NCBI GenBank assembly: GCA_021734835.1
Contig: JAIPIH010000003.1
Location: forward strand, 1 to 64,000
From: Candidatus Cloacimonadota bacterium
GTDB lineage: Bacteria > Cloacimonadota > Cloacimonadia > Cloacimonadales > TCS61
Direction: 5' to 3'
Length of the DNA: 64,000 nt
Shown here: piece after piece, positions 8,901-18,417 of the stretch
How positions within the stretch are numbered: position 1 is the first letter of the stretch
Layout of the letters: every line of letters begins with the position of its first letter
Translations under genes and position numbers: made by a program
The notes under the pieces: model-generated
The model's input: the letters and a program-made list of their open reading frames with translations, nothing else
Told to the model about the DNA's origin: nothing
The model's database searches: none

Positions 8901-11211
8901 TATGTATCTCGGACAACATCCTGGAACCGGCGGAACTACATTCGATCCACCAACTAATGTTATGGTCGATGATGAAACAGGAACTATTACCTGGTTACCT
9001 CCAACAGTCACAGTAATTGAGGATAATTTCGATAGTTATACTCCAGGTGACTTCATCGCTGAAGTTGGTGAAGATTGGACAACTTGGACAGGCAGCCCGG
9101 GTAGCGCTGAAGATGCTCATGTTTCAGATGCTCAATCATACAGCCCGTCTAACTCAATCTTAGTGGAAGAAGGTAATGACCTTATTCTGATCATGGACGA
9201 CTATACAGAAGGTAAAGTAGCAGTTGATCTGATGATGTACGTTCCAACAGGTTATTGCGGATACTATAATCTTCAGCAAACAAGTACTCCGGGACAATAC
9301 TGGGGTTTCCAGATCTATTTCCAAACTGATGGAACTGTGATCGGAGATGCTGGCGAAGCTGGAGCGCTTAACTTTACATTCAATCATGATGAATGGATGT
9401 CTTGTAAGGTTATAGTTGATCTTGATAATGACCTTGCAACATACTATCATGATGGTGTAGAAATGATCTCCTGGCAATGGTCTCTTGGAACATTTGGTAA
9501 TCCGCAAGTAAACCAATTAGGTGGAGTTAACATCTTTGGTGGTGCTAATACAGGAACTACTGATGTTCCAATGTTCTATGTAGATGATGTTATGGTTGGT
9601 GAAGTTCCTGCTGACCTAACAGGCTTCAAACTATATCTTGATTCCTCAGAAGTAACAACAGTAGGAGCAGATGTAGGCGAATATACTTATGAAGGTCTTG
9701 ATGAAGATCAAACATATTTAGCTGGTATTTCAGCTCTTTATGATCCTGATGAATCAGAAGTTGTAGAAGTAGAATTCACTTATAATCCTGATACTTCATT
9801 TGATCCTCCCACAAATCCGGCAGCTGATGTATCGGATTATAACGATGTTGTACTTACTTGGGAAGCACCAAGTGGAGCTGCAGAATGGCTGCGTTGGGAT
9901 TCAGGTGAGAACTTTGATGCTATAGGTCTTACTGCCGGCGGTACTTTCTTAGTTGCTGCTAAGTGGGATCCGGCAGATCTTACCGAATATGATGGAGCAC
10001 AAATCACTAAGCTTGAGTTCTTCCCGAACGAAGTGGTTACAGAATACATTGCATATGTATGGGAAGGAGCTAATGCTGGTACGATGCTGACATCAGAAGT
10101 TGTAACTACCTATAATGCAGCTGAATTCACAGAAGTAGTGTTCAGCTCTCCTGCTACAATAGATGCTTCTCAGGAGTTATGGATTGGTTATGAAGTAACA
10201 CATGCTGCAGGTGCTTATCCAGCTGGTTGTGATGCTGGACCGGCAATTGCAGGATATGGTGATTTGATCAGCCAGGACGGTGGTGTAACTTGGGATCCAT
10301 TATCAGGATTCGGATTAGACTATAATTGGAATCTGGCAGCTTATATAGAATCTGCAGACGGTGAGCCAGTGGTTCTGAGTAATCCTCAAAAGCCGCTTGC
10401 AAAACCAGTGAGCAGAGTATTAAATCAAAGTAATCCATTCTCATGTATCCAAACTACTAATTTACGTGAAACACGTTCTTTGAGTGGATATAAGATCTAT
10501 CAGGATGGTGTGGAAATTGATGAAGTAATGGATCCAGCAACACTTACATATACTGTTGGATCATTAGATGCTGGTACTTACTCATTCACTATAACAGCTG
10601 TATATACAGCTCCAGAAGGAGAATCAGTTGAAACAGATCCTGTTTCAGCTGAGATCGTACTGAATCCTCCTTCTAATGTTGATGCACAATCACAACCACC
10701 AAATATAATAATTACCTGGGGACCTCCGGCAAGAGGCGTTGACAGTTATAACATTTACCGTAACGGTGAACTTCATGCAGAAAATGTTACGGGTGTTATG
10801 TTCATAGATGTTAACGTTCCAACCGGAACATATACTTATAATCTAACAACTGTTTATGATGGTGGTTGGGAATCAGCATTCAGTCCGAATGAAATTGTTG
10901 AGCATGTGACTGGAGATGATATCCTGAAGCCTACAGTTACAGAACTTACAGGTAATTATCCAAATCCATTCAATCCTGAAACAACAATCAGCTTCTCACT
11001 TAAAGAAGCTGGTCATGTAACAATAAATATTTACAATCTTAGAGGTCAGTTAGTCAAAACTCTTGTAAATACTGAACTCGATAATGCATACTATGAGTAT
11101 GTATGGGATGGTAAAGATAATAGTGGTAAGTCCACTTCTAGTGGTGTTTATTTCTACAAGATGAAAGCTAAAAATTACAACAGCACTAAGAAAATGATCC
11201 TTATGAAGTAA
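5983..11211 (+). CDS. Large secreted multidomain surface protein with C-terminal sorting domain
   Basis: This 1742-residue protein has a clear signal peptide (MKKGIIFLLALLFTVSFAFA). Two PPC-like beta domains follow (about 40-170 and 178-300; motifs DTKLYVYE and YYIVVDGYGG). Next come fibronectin-III-like segments, a lamin-tail-like domain (about 800-935; FFSEYIEGSSNNKAIEIYN), a jelly-roll/concanavalin-like domain (about 1009-1205), more Fn3-like modules, and a FlgD-like sorting domain (about 1655-1742; NYPNPFNPETTISFSL, ending KKMILMK). No protease or glycosidase active site is evident, so adhesion or a surface-layer role is likelier than catalysis. The start has an AGGAGAA ribosome-binding site. 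The base composition is richer in G and C than its surroundings. A terminator follows. Confidence 0.85.
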   Translation: MKKGIIFLLALLFTVSFAFAAKSAPIQYDPANYPAPTRQGGDTVGSATVIASLPYNDIGTTAGYVDDYDEECPYTGSTAPDVVYAFTPASDVDVVISLCGDTDYDTKLYVYENTVTPGTPFACNDDECTSALGQDYVSELSGLSFTSGNTYYIVVDGYGGLSGNYEIDVAQYVAGDTCDDAIVVGEVTDLPFDTTIATASGFGTYITSQDLFYVYTAPSDGALYVGLCDSGFDTKLALYGDCDPVSEIATNDDSCGLQSELIDIPVTAGDDYYIQVGGYSSSSGTGLLDVAFTSSFVPEPPTNLMVTEDGYATWEEPASGTPDALYEQLEFVSTEGGISSQDFEAAYDQYDAEGADEFMIPAGEEWTIEEVVILGSYSAAGPCDLANIRFFDDNAGMPGTLLFEYLDVPANPDVDGNLDCTIDPTVLTEGTYWLSVQGRQDFATGGQWYWTRQAAPTIGYEFHWQNPLDGFSSGFTTWVAGSVNWPGQNDYNLSFGLYGSAAVTEAGKTTVHTYEYDAVRNVRNTPVESIDPLILAKGPKLTGNRNFNTNTTRDFIAYNVYLDGALAGSTTDLFYQYTGLVDGTEYLAEVTADYDEGESVPIDYTFTYVEQTTNYIEIGDGQTYGAYPVYYGDFANYWENCHTQTLYLASELGEATTLTELSWELERIAAAPDNWLSNVVISILPTADAELTEGDFYDMTGATVVWSNANYVPAVDVGWNDPIDITDYDYNGTDNLIVDILWGDNGYYESPYYRHMRTDGGVTRVLLGYADGETPPLYDNSSTEFANIRFYFESGTTEAPDVFFSEYIEGSSNNKAIEIYNNTGDVIELDNYRINQSVNGGGWEYQHIFPAGATLADGDVWVILNDATDPGLFDIGDADEVLGYPSVVHHNGDDARGLEYTDDGGATWTLIDVIGNPDEDPGSGWDVAGVTAATQNHTLVRKAEITTGNTDWIASAGTSVADSEWEVYEEDTFMYLGQHPGTGGTTFDPPTNVMVDDETGTITWLPPTVTVIEDNFDSYTPGDFIAEVGEDWTTWTGSPGSAEDAHVSDAQSYSPSNSILVEEGNDLILIMDDYTEGKVAVDLMMYVPTGYCGYYNLQQTSTPGQYWGFQIYFQTDGTVIGDAGEAGALNFTFNHDEWMSCKVIVDLDNDLATYYHDGVEMISWQWSLGTFGNPQVNQLGGVNIFGGANTGTTDVPMFYVDDVMVGEVPADLTGFKLYLDSSEVTTVGADVGEYTYEGLDEDQTYLAGISALYDPDESEVVEVEFTYNPDTSFDPPTNPAADVSDYNDVVLTWEAPSGAAEWLRWDSGENFDAIGLTAGGTFLVAAKWDPADLTEYDGAQITKLEFFPNEVVTEYIAYVWEGANAGTMLTSEVVTTYNAAEFTEVVFSSPATIDASQELWIGYEVTHAAGAYPAGCDAGPAIAGYGDLISQDGGVTWDPLSGFGLDYNWNLAAYIESADGEPVVLSNPQKPLAKPVSRVLNQSNPFSCIQTTNLRETRSLSGYKIYQDGVEIDEVMDPATLTYTVGSLDAGTYSFTITAVYTAPEGESVETDPVSAEIVLNPPSNVDAQSQPPNIIITWGPPARGVDSYNIYRNGELHAENVTGVMFIDVNVPTGTYTYNLTTVYDGGWESAFSPNEIVEHVTGDDILKPTVTELTGNYPNPFNPETTISFSLKEAGHVTINIYNLRGQLVKTLVNTELDNAYYEYVWDGKDNSGKSTSSGVYFYKMKAKNYNSTKKMILMK

Positions 11212-11220
11212 GAGAATTTC

Positions 11221-11290
11221 GCCCCGACCTTTGTGGGAGGGGCAACTTCTCTGTTAAAAAAAAATACCCCGGTTTTCCGGGGTTTTTTTG
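11221..11290. terminator. Hairpin plus bidirectional intrinsic terminator
   Basis: A first hairpin pairs GCCCC (11221-11225) with GGGGC (11238-11242). A second, stronger one, ACCCCGG-tttt-CCGGGGT (11266-11283), is flanked by a 5' A-run and a 3' T-run, so it can also terminate comEC from the minus strand. Confidence 0.85.
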
Positions 11291-11337
11291 TAGTTAACTG
11301 AATCTAAATATTAACTAATCCAGATGGACATGGATCA

Positions 11338-13680
11338 TTATATACCATTATCGACAAGACATTTTTGAGATAGGAAAGTGTTTATTTGTATAGAGTTACC
11401 ATCGGAGAAGATCTGACAAGCTCCATCATATCCGGTGATCATAAGATTATTCCCGAGGAATTTGAAATTCTTTAAAGTAATTTTATGCGGGAAATTAAAT
11501 CTATTTTTTTTGGAAGTTGAGATGACGGCATATTGCGGATCAACCGCTCGGATAAAATCCGTAGAACTGGCGGTTTTGCTGCCATGATGTCCCACTTTCA
11601 GGATATCACAATTCAAAAATTTATCGTAATATGATAAAAGATGAACTTCTCCTTCCAATTCCAAGTCTCCGGAAAATAATACTGAAATATCTTTATAATC
11701 TAAGCGACTAACAATAGAAAGATTGTTAATATTACTATCCTGAAACTTGAGATCAGGATGAATTATTTTCAATTTAATTTGATCAATTTTTAAAGATAAA
11801 GTATCAGAAATAGTAAGCAGAGAACATTTTTCAGTTCTTTGGGAAAGCCTGCTCCAAATATTTCTGTTTTGAAATTCATCTGTAACAACGAGTCTTTCTA
11901 CATTTATATTTTGTAAAAGAGTGAACATACCGCCATAATGATCATTATGGGCGTGAGTTAAAACTACATAATCAATAGAACTTATTGCATTTTGTTGAAA
12001 ATAGGGTAAGGCAGAAGACTTAAATGTACCCAACTCTTTTTCGGGAGGTCCGGTATCAATCAAGATACTGTTATTTTCAGGTGTCTGGATAAGAGCCATA
12101 TCGCCTAATCCACAATCAAAAAAAGTTATTATGAGTTTATCAGTGCCCTTTCTTCCAAGGAAAAAAAAAGTGCTGATAAAGATCGCAGTTGCGATTATAA
12201 AGACCTTTCGCATTTTCCGATTACTTTTAAAAATGTAATATATAGAAATTATACTACAATAACTTAAGATAAACATAGGAATATTGAGAAATATACAATC
12301 GAAATGCAGAGGCAGAGCCGCTATTAATTGTGACCACGTATCAAATATTATCATGACGACTTTAAAACTGGCTTGAAAAACAACCAGCAATAGATTTGGA
12401 ACAGATAAAATGATCAAGCTCAGAGATAAGATCAGAGTTAATAATGGAATTCCTAATAGATTCCCTGCGATACCGTTAAACCCAAATTGATGAAAATGAA
12501 AAGCAGTGAGAGGAGCAAAAAAAAGATTTAAAATAAATGAAGTGAAAACAAGTAACAAACATCCATTTACAAGCTTTTTCCAAATACTCATTAGTTTGAG
12601 GTCTTTCTTCTTCAGTTTAATAAATTTTACTTTTGGCAAAATATTCAATAATACGAAAACAGCTAAATAGGACATTTGTAATCCGACAGAAAACAGTTGA
12701 TCAGGATTGACGATGAGTATTATTAAAAGGCTGGAAAAAAGGATGTTATTTGCATCCGGTTTTTGCTGTATGATCTTTGCCAACAAGTATAGGTTGATCA
12801 TTAATGCAGCTCTTGTCACGGAAGGCGCCCATAAACAGATCCCGGCGTAAGCAATTAAAAAAATCATAATAATGATTCGATTAATATTTCTTTTGTGAAT
12901 AACAGCATTAAGTACTAAACTCAAAATCAAAGTTATCAAGCCTACATGTAAACCGCTTACAGCCAAAAGGTGGCTCAATCCAGCTCTATTCATAATATTA
13001 CGTCTGTCTTCTATATCATCACGCTCAGCAATGATAATAGCTTTGATAAAACCGGAATATTCTCCAAATCGTTCTTCTATCCTTTTACGAAGTAATTGTC
13101 TGATATCATTAACTATTTTTTGGAATATACTGCCTTCCTGCCCAATTATTTTTACTGGAGTCAAAGACCAGCCGGAACCGTATATTTTTTTTAACTCAAA
13201 AATTCTTTGATAATCAATTGAACCAGGATTTGTAGGACCGTTAATGTGATTTATTGTAGCAACTGTTGAGATAACATCACCATACTCAAGTTCTTTAGTA
13301 AATGAGAAAAATTTAATTCTCCCCCGGATTTCTTTATCTTTTACCTGCCTCAATTCGAGTAAAAAGCTATAACCTTCGTCTTTTGGTCTCACTTCTGATA
13401 CAATCATTCCTATGATGGGTTGTTTGATGTTTGCTTGTTTTTCAAGTACAGATTTGATGTGATTTAATGGATACATTGAAGGAATTTCATATCTGAAGAC
13501 GGCAAGAAAAACCACAATCAAGGATAGACCCAATAAACGTGTTAATTTAAAGAAAGAAAGTAAGAAACAAAATGAGATTACTAAGATAACAATGATAAGC
13601 GGAATTGAGGTTAATTTTGCTAGAATTATTCCAAAACCCCATAGTAAGGCAGGAACTATCAAGGCTTGAGTTTTCTTCAT
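11338..13680 (-). CDS. comEC: ComEC/Rec2-type DNA-uptake channel
   Basis: This 780-residue protein has the family's full domain order: N-terminal membrane helices with a DUF4131/OB-like periplasmic part (about 1-200), a polytopic 'Competence' core with LSHLLAVSGLHVGLITL near residues 230-250, and a C-terminal metallo-beta-lactamase-like domain with the metal-binding LTHAHNDHYGG (about 577) and DILKVGHHGSKTA. ComEC conducts single-stranded DNA across the inner membrane in natural transformation. The gene lies 86 bp after dxr and probably ends the minus-strand run. No other competence gene is in the window, so competence itself is unproven. Confidence 0.93.
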   Translation of the reverse strand: MKKTQALIVPALLWGFGIILAKLTSIPLIIVILVISFCFLLSFFKLTRLLGLSLIVVFLAVFRYEIPSMYPLNHIKSVLEKQANIKQPIIGMIVSEVRPKDEGYSFLLELRQVKDKEIRGRIKFFSFTKELEYGDVISTVATINHINGPTNPGSIDYQRIFELKKIYGSGWSLTPVKIIGQEGSIFQKIVNDIRQLLRKRIEERFGEYSGFIKAIIIAERDDIEDRRNIMNRAGLSHLLAVSGLHVGLITLILSLVLNAVIHKRNINRIIIMIFLIAYAGICLWAPSVTRAALMINLYLLAKIIQQKPDANNILFSSLLIILIVNPDQLFSVGLQMSYLAVFVLLNILPKVKFIKLKKKDLKLMSIWKKLVNGCLLLVFTSFILNLFFAPLTAFHFHQFGFNGIAGNLLGIPLLTLILSLSLIILSVPNLLLVVFQASFKVVMIIFDTWSQLIAALPLHFDCIFLNIPMFILSYCSIISIYYIFKSNRKMRKVFIIATAIFISTFFFLGRKGTDKLIITFFDCGLGDMALIQTPENNSILIDTGPPEKELGTFKSSALPYFQQNAISSIDYVVLTHAHNDHYGGMFTLLQNINVERLVVTDEFQNRNIWSRLSQRTEKCSLLTISDTLSLKIDQIKLKIIHPDLKFQDSNINNLSIVSRLDYKDISVLFSGDLELEGEVHLLSYYDKFLNCDILKVGHHGSKTASSTDFIRAVDPQYAVISTSKKNRFNFPHKITLKNFKFLGNNLMITGYDGACQIFSDGNSIQINTFLSQKCLVDNGI

Positions 13681-13766
13681 TCTAACCCCAAATATAAATT
13701 ATTCCAAATATTTAACTTCAGTAAGGCAATTTAGAATTAAGCAACTTTAGAAAGAGAGAACTTGTT

Positions 13767-14918
13767 TTAGATCAGTTTTTTGTAGTTTTGCTTCGTTTGA
13801 ATATAGACTTTATTATTTATCTCAATGATCTCGTCAATATCAGGATCACTAATATTATCGAACTTATTTACCTGTTTTTCAACTATTTTTGCAATATCAG
13901 TGAACATGATCTTTTTAGTTAAGAACAGATCAATTGCTGCTTCGTTAGCAGCATTTACGACAGTAGTTAAAATTCCGCCTTGTTCTGCTGCCTGCAGAGC
14001 AATCTGGAATAGTGGATACCTCTTAGTAGAAAGAGGCTTAAAATTAAGATTCGGCAGATCAAGGATATTTGTTTTAGGTAGGGAGGAGATAATATGTTTA
14101 GGATAGGTCAGTGCATATAAAATGGGAATTTGCATAGTGGGGAAACTCAATTGTGCTAATATCGAGCCATCAACAAATTCAATGAAAGAATGGATTATGG
14201 ATTGAGGATGTATTACCGCTTTGATATCTTGATAGGATTTATTAAACAACCAATGTGCTTCAATAACTTCCAGTCCCTTATTCAACATGGTGGCTGAATC
14301 TATGCTTATTTTTGCTCCCATATCCCAAGTAGGATGATCAAGCGTATCTTCAACGGTTATCTTATTGAATTCTTTGAGGGGAAGATCTCTGAACGGACCT
14401 CCGGATGCAGTTATTATAATAGATCTTACTTCTTCCGGTGTTGAATTCCCCAGTGCTTGTAAAATTGCGCTGTGTTCACTGTCTACGGGCAATATCCGGG
14501 ATTTAGAAATCTTAAGCATCTGCATGATCTTCTTTCCTGCCATAACCAAAGATTCTTTGTTGGCCAAAGCAAGGTCCTTCCCGGTGGAAATCGTAGTAAT
14601 TGAAGATCGGAGTCCGGCTGAGCCGGAGATAGCATTCAACACTATATCGCAATCAACAGATTCGATCTTGTATTGTAATTGTTCATCGCCAAATTGAAGA
14701 TTTGAATGTTCAGGACGATCTGTGATCTGCTTTTGTCGGTCAGGATTAGTAATTACCAGTTCAGTTATATTGAATTCAATTGCGTATTCAAATAACTTTT
14801 GGTAATTATCATGCGAAGTTGCCAGAACGATTTCTAAATCATCCCTATGCTGCCTTACAACTTCAAGTGCTGAGATGCCAATAGAACCTGTTATTCCTAA
14901 GATCGCTATTTTTTTCAT
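13767..14918 (-). CDS. dxr: 1-deoxy-D-xylulose 5-phosphate reductoisomerase
   Basis: This cytoplasmic enzyme of the MEP isoprenoid pathway (383 residues, normal length) reduces and isomerises DXP to 2-C-methylerythritol 4-phosphate with NADPH. Visible motifs are the N-terminal nucleotide site GITGSIG, the metal-binding LPVDSEHSAI, the loop ITASGGPFRDLP, the catalytic stretch HPTWDMGAKISIDSATMLNK and the conserved NAANEAA. It starts 1 bp after the PorV/PorQ-like gene. IspE of the same pathway is at 33-34 kb. Confidence 0.97.
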   Translation of the reverse strand: MKKIAILGITGSIGISALEVVRQHRDDLEIVLATSHDNYQKLFEYAIEFNITELVITNPDRQKQITDRPEHSNLQFGDEQLQYKIESVDCDIVLNAISGSAGLRSSITTISTGKDLALANKESLVMAGKKIMQMLKISKSRILPVDSEHSAILQALGNSTPEEVRSIIITASGGPFRDLPLKEFNKITVEDTLDHPTWDMGAKISIDSATMLNKGLEVIEAHWLFNKSYQDIKAVIHPQSIIHSFIEFVDGSILAQLSFPTMQIPILYALTYPKHIISSLPKTNILDLPNLNFKPLSTKRYPLFQIALQAAEQGGILTTVVNAANEAAIDLFLTKKIMFTDIAKIVEKQVNKFDNISDPDIDEIIEINNKVYIQTKQNYKKLI

Positions 14919-14919
14919 A

Positions 14920-15870
14920 TTACAATTTCAAGCCAACAGAAATGCGATGAGAGTTTTCTAAAACGTTATCATATTCAAATGAATAGTTTATATCCCAATT
15001 TTGAATATGAAGGCTTAAACCGGTCGTTACGTTTGTAATGTCATAGCCAAAGAAAATATCAACAGCAGAATGGAGAGTGATCTCATATCCGGCATGATAG
15101 TCTAAGCTAAAAGGACCCAGCGCGAGAGAAGCCGATTCATCCCTGTCCTCTGAAAAAATCTCAGTTCGCAAATATGCAATAGATCTCTTTTTCAGTCCAG
15201 GCAAAGTGAACCGATAATTAATTTCAGCATCTAAAGATGGATTTACGATTTCATGAGTTCCATTGCCCCATAGGATATGAGTTGTGAAAAAATCTCTAAG
15301 CTTGATAGCCAGTATAGAATTTGCATTTAAGCGGAAAAATGAAGAAATATCAGCTCCAAAGCCTTGACCATTTTCTTTCGCCAGATTTCTATAAGCAAAT
15401 TTAGGCGTAATGCCAATGTTAACCTCTCCAAATTTCCTGGCTAATCCAAAATAGACAATAATATCTGAGTTGTTCACAGAACTATATTTATAAGGACGAT
15501 TTTCTCCGGAGATTGGTTCATCCGGATTTTCTAATTCGGTTAAAGGAATATTATCTATCCCGATTCGGCAAAGAACGATAGATAGTTTATTGGTTTTGCC
15601 CCAGATGGCTGAGGCTGTGTCATAAGTCAAAAGTCCTGTATATTCTTCAGCATGCATCAGTTCAAACCTGTTTTCAGTAACCAGATTTAACAAAGCTGGA
15701 TTCCAAAAGGCAGTACTGGTTGAATTAACATCAGTTAAACCACAATTACCAAGCGCATAGTTTCTAACTCCGGCACCCAGCTGAAATATTTCGCCGGCAT
15801 ATTTAGTAGCCGACAACTCTAATGACAGGAATAGAATAATCATTATTAACAATAACTTTGTTGCTTTCAT
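14920..15870 (-). CDS. PorV/PorQ-family outer-membrane protein
   Basis: This 316-residue protein has a signal peptide (cleavage near LELSATKYAGEIF) and the PorV/PorQ family opening GAGVRNYALGNCGLTD ... STAFWNPALL. Amphipathic beta-strands and a terminal aromatic/hydrophobic strand (HRISVGLKL) suggest an outer-membrane beta-barrel. In Bacteroidota this family includes the T9SS shuttle PorV and accessory PorQ. It overlaps pcrA by 4 nt (ATGA). A second family member lies at 37490-38506 next to a PorU-like gene, so this copy is more likely a general paralogue. Confidence 0.82.
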   Translation of the reverse strand: MKATKLLLIMIILFLSLELSATKYAGEIFQLGAGVRNYALGNCGLTDVNSTSTAFWNPALLNLVTENRFELMHAEEYTGLLTYDTASAIWGKTNKLSIVLCRIGIDNIPLTELENPDEPISGENRPYKYSSVNNSDIIVYFGLARKFGEVNIGITPKFAYRNLAKENGQGFGADISSFFRLNANSILAIKLRDFFTTHILWGNGTHEIVNPSLDAEINYRFTLPGLKKRSIAYLRTEIFSEDRDESASLALGPFSLDYHAGYEITLHSAVDIFFGYDITNVTTGLSLHIQNWDINYSFEYDNVLENSHRISVGLKL

Positions 15871-18032
15871 TCGTTCCCCCTCGTTACGTAAGTACCAATG
15901 ATCTTTTTTAGTTGTCCACCGGAAAAAGACACTGATAATTTAGCAGCTTTACCTTTACCGTCAACATTTAATATAACACCATTACCAAATTTACTATGGC
16001 TGACAATTTGTCCAATTCTAAAAAATTTCTGATTTTCTGTAACCACACTTCTGTTTTTCTTTTTCTTTTGAGGACGAGGTGCCATTAAATCATAATAACG
16101 ATTATTTTCAGTATCAATTAGATCATCATCTATCTCCATTAAAAATCTGCTGGGTATAGACAAAGATTTGGATCCGAAAACAGGACGCATACGTGTGTAA
16201 GTAAGATGAACAGTTTTTCTGGCTCTTGTGATAGCAACATAGAGGAGTCTCCGCTCTTCTTCTAATTGATGCTCATTATCAAAAGAACGAGAATGGGGAA
16301 GAAGCCCGTCTTCTAGACCTGCAATAAAAACATGATCAAATTCCAAGCCTTTAGCGTTATGCATAGTCATAAGTTTCACCGATTCGATCTCTTCATCTAG
16401 ATTATCCATATCAGTTTGCAGAGAAATACTCTGGAGGAAACTGGTGATCATTGGTGTATCAGTTTCTTGTTCAAAATTATCGGTGAATTCTTTGGAGGCA
16501 GTAACAAATTCTTTTAAATTTTCAGATCGGGCAATATCTTTTGGATCGTTACTGGAATCATATAACGAGATAAGTTCAAGATCATCAATTATTTCTTTGA
16601 TCAGTGATGTGATCTCTACTTTATAAGCTGATCGCTGCCACTTAAATAACAGTTTTCCAAAATCTTTTACCCTTTGAGAAGTTTTTTTATTCAAACTAGG
16701 AATATCATGCTGTAAAGCATCAAATAAAGTTAGTTGGTTTTTATGCGTATAATTTTCAATTTTCTTCAAGGTTACTTTTCCGATCTTCCGAGGCGGGAAA
16801 TTTATTATGCGTGAAAAACTGACCTCATCATTCGGATTGATCAGAAAACGTAAGTATGCAACGATGTCCTTGATCTCTTTACGTTGATAAAAATTAACTC
16901 CTCCAACGATCTGATAAGTTAGTTTAGCTTGGTAAAAAGCATTTTCAAAAACCCTGGATTGAGCATTGGTTCGATATAGTATTAAACAATTGTTCAAACT
17001 AGTTCCCCTGGAATGCAGCTGGGCAATCATTTCTGCTGCAAATTTTGCTTCCTGATGTTCGTCATCTAATTTGAGCAGCTTCGGTCTTTCAGCTGATCTG
17101 ATATCTGTCCATAATTCTTTTGCATATCTTTCAGAATTATTTTTTATCAGGCAGTTTGCTGCCGATAGGATAGATTTCGGGGAACGGTAATTTTGTTCCA
17201 TTTTCACAGTATAGACATTCTTATAATCTTTTTCGAAATTAAGAATATTACTTATATTAGCACCACGCCAGCTGTAAATAGCTTGATCATCATCACCAAC
17301 AACGCATAAATTTTGATGATCCATGGCAATGAGATTGATTAATTTGAATTGTGCATAATTGGTATCCTGATATTCATCTATCATCACATACTTAAATCTA
17401 TCAGCATATTTCTTTCTGATGGAGTTGTTATCATGAAACATAATTGCAGTATACATCAGCAAATCATCGAAGTCTAAAGCGTTATTTTTCAATAAGAATT
17501 TTTGATATTCCAGGTAAATTTTGTAGGTTGTTTTAGTAAAAAAATTTTCCTCATTAAATTTGAAGAAATCTTGTGGACTGACCAAAGAATTTTTCTGATT
17601 ACTGATGATAGTTGTGATCTTTCTGAGGGGGAAGTTCTTAGAATCGATCTCTAATTTTTTATAGATCATTTTAAAAGTAGCTTTTTGATCCAAGTCATCG
17701 AATATTGAAAAGTCTTTCGTGAACGGTAAATGTTCATATTCTTCTCGTAAGATCCGCATGCAAATAGAATGAAAAGTCCCAACCCATAATGAGTAAGTAG
17801 CAATATGAAATGATCTATGTAATCTCTTTTTCAGTTCCTGAGCAGCTTTATTAGTGAAAGTTACAATCAATATATTGTTTGGATTAACACGTGCTGTATT
17901 TAATAAATAAGCGGTTCGGTAAATAATGGAGCGAGTTTTTCCGCTTCCTGCTCCAGCTAATACTAAAACGGGGCCTTCTGTGGTTGTTACAACCTTACGT
18001 TGCTGAGGGTTAAGATCATTCAAAAAATCCAT
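15867..18032 (-). CDS. pcrA: UvrD/PcrA/Rep-type ATP-dependent DNA helicase
   Basis: This 721-residue superfamily 1A 3'-5' helicase has Walker A GAGSGKT (residues 27-33), motif II DEYQDTN, motif III GDDDQAIYSWRGA, motif IV-V MTMHNAKGLEFDHVFIAGLE and motif VI VAITRARKTVHLTYT. The C-terminal tail (about 670-721) resembles the Tudor-like RNA-polymerase-contacting end of PcrA (GQIVSHSKFGNGVIL). Expected roles are nucleotide excision repair and removal of replication obstacles. The stop is a TGA overlapping the next ATG, which shows that UGA terminates normally in this genome. PcrA and UvrD cannot be told apart with certainty. Confidence 0.95.
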   Translation of the reverse strand: MDFLNDLNPQQRKVVTTTEGPVLVLAGAGSGKTRSIIYRTAYLLNTARVNPNNILIVTFTNKAAQELKKRLHRSFHIATYSLWVGTFHSICMRILREEYEHLPFTKDFSIFDDLDQKATFKMIYKKLEIDSKNFPLRKITTIISNQKNSLVSPQDFFKFNEENFFTKTTYKIYLEYQKFLLKNNALDFDDLLMYTAIMFHDNNSIRKKYADRFKYVMIDEYQDTNYAQFKLINLIAMDHQNLCVVGDDDQAIYSWRGANISNILNFEKDYKNVYTVKMEQNYRSPKSILSAANCLIKNNSERYAKELWTDIRSAERPKLLKLDDEHQEAKFAAEMIAQLHSRGTSLNNCLILYRTNAQSRVFENAFYQAKLTYQIVGGVNFYQRKEIKDIVAYLRFLINPNDEVSFSRIINFPPRKIGKVTLKKIENYTHKNQLTLFDALQHDIPSLNKKTSQRVKDFGKLLFKWQRSAYKVEITSLIKEIIDDLELISLYDSSNDPKDIARSENLKEFVTASKEFTDNFEQETDTPMITSFLQSISLQTDMDNLDEEIESVKLMTMHNAKGLEFDHVFIAGLEDGLLPHSRSFDNEHQLEEERRLLYVAITRARKTVHLTYTRMRPVFGSKSLSIPSRFLMEIDDDLIDTENNRYYDLMAPRPQKKKKNRSVVTENQKFFRIGQIVSHSKFGNGVILNVDGKGKAAKLSVSFSGGQLKKIIGTYVTRGNE

Positions 18033-18033
18033 A

Positions 18034-18417
18034 CTAATTCCAAGTTTTGGGTTCTGATCTATATCCTTCTAGTTTTTCGCCATTAACAATAACATAAGCT
18101 GACATTTTATACCAATAGAAACTTCCCGGAATATCTACATCCGTGTCTTCATATAGATCTGCCGTAATATCAGATTCATCTTTGATCATTTTGTAATAAC
18201 CATTGTAACTTTGAGATTTGTAAATATAATATCCGTCAATGTTGATCATTGCTGACCATGAAATTTGAGTAGTGTTATTTGCTGTCACAGTTACTGTGAT
18301 GCCGTAAACCTTGAGTGGGGCGTGAATATTACTTACTTCAGGGTCTAAAGGATTTGTGCGATCTAGAGAACAGGATAAAGTTAAAAGTGTTATTAAGATA
18401 ATTAATAAATATTTCAT
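18034..18417 (-). CDS. Small lipoprotein with Fn3-like domain
   Basis: This 127-residue protein has a lipoprotein signal (MKYLLIILITLLTLSCSLDR; lipid on Cys16) followed by one fibronectin-III-like domain (ITVTVTANNTTQISWSAM ... GYYIYKSQSYNGYY). It is probably anchored to the outer membrane facing the periplasm. It overlaps the previous gene by one base (TAATG) and ends 1 bp before pcrA, so it belongs to the same operon. A larger protein of similar style follows porV at 36673-37479. No specific function can be assigned. Confidence 0.75.
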   Translation of the reverse strand: MKYLLIILITLLTLSCSLDRTNPLDPEVSNIHAPLKVYGITVTVTANNTTQISWSAMINIDGYYIYKSQSYNGYYKMIKDESDITADLYEDTDVDIPGSFYWYKMSAYVIVNGEKLEGYRSEPKTWN

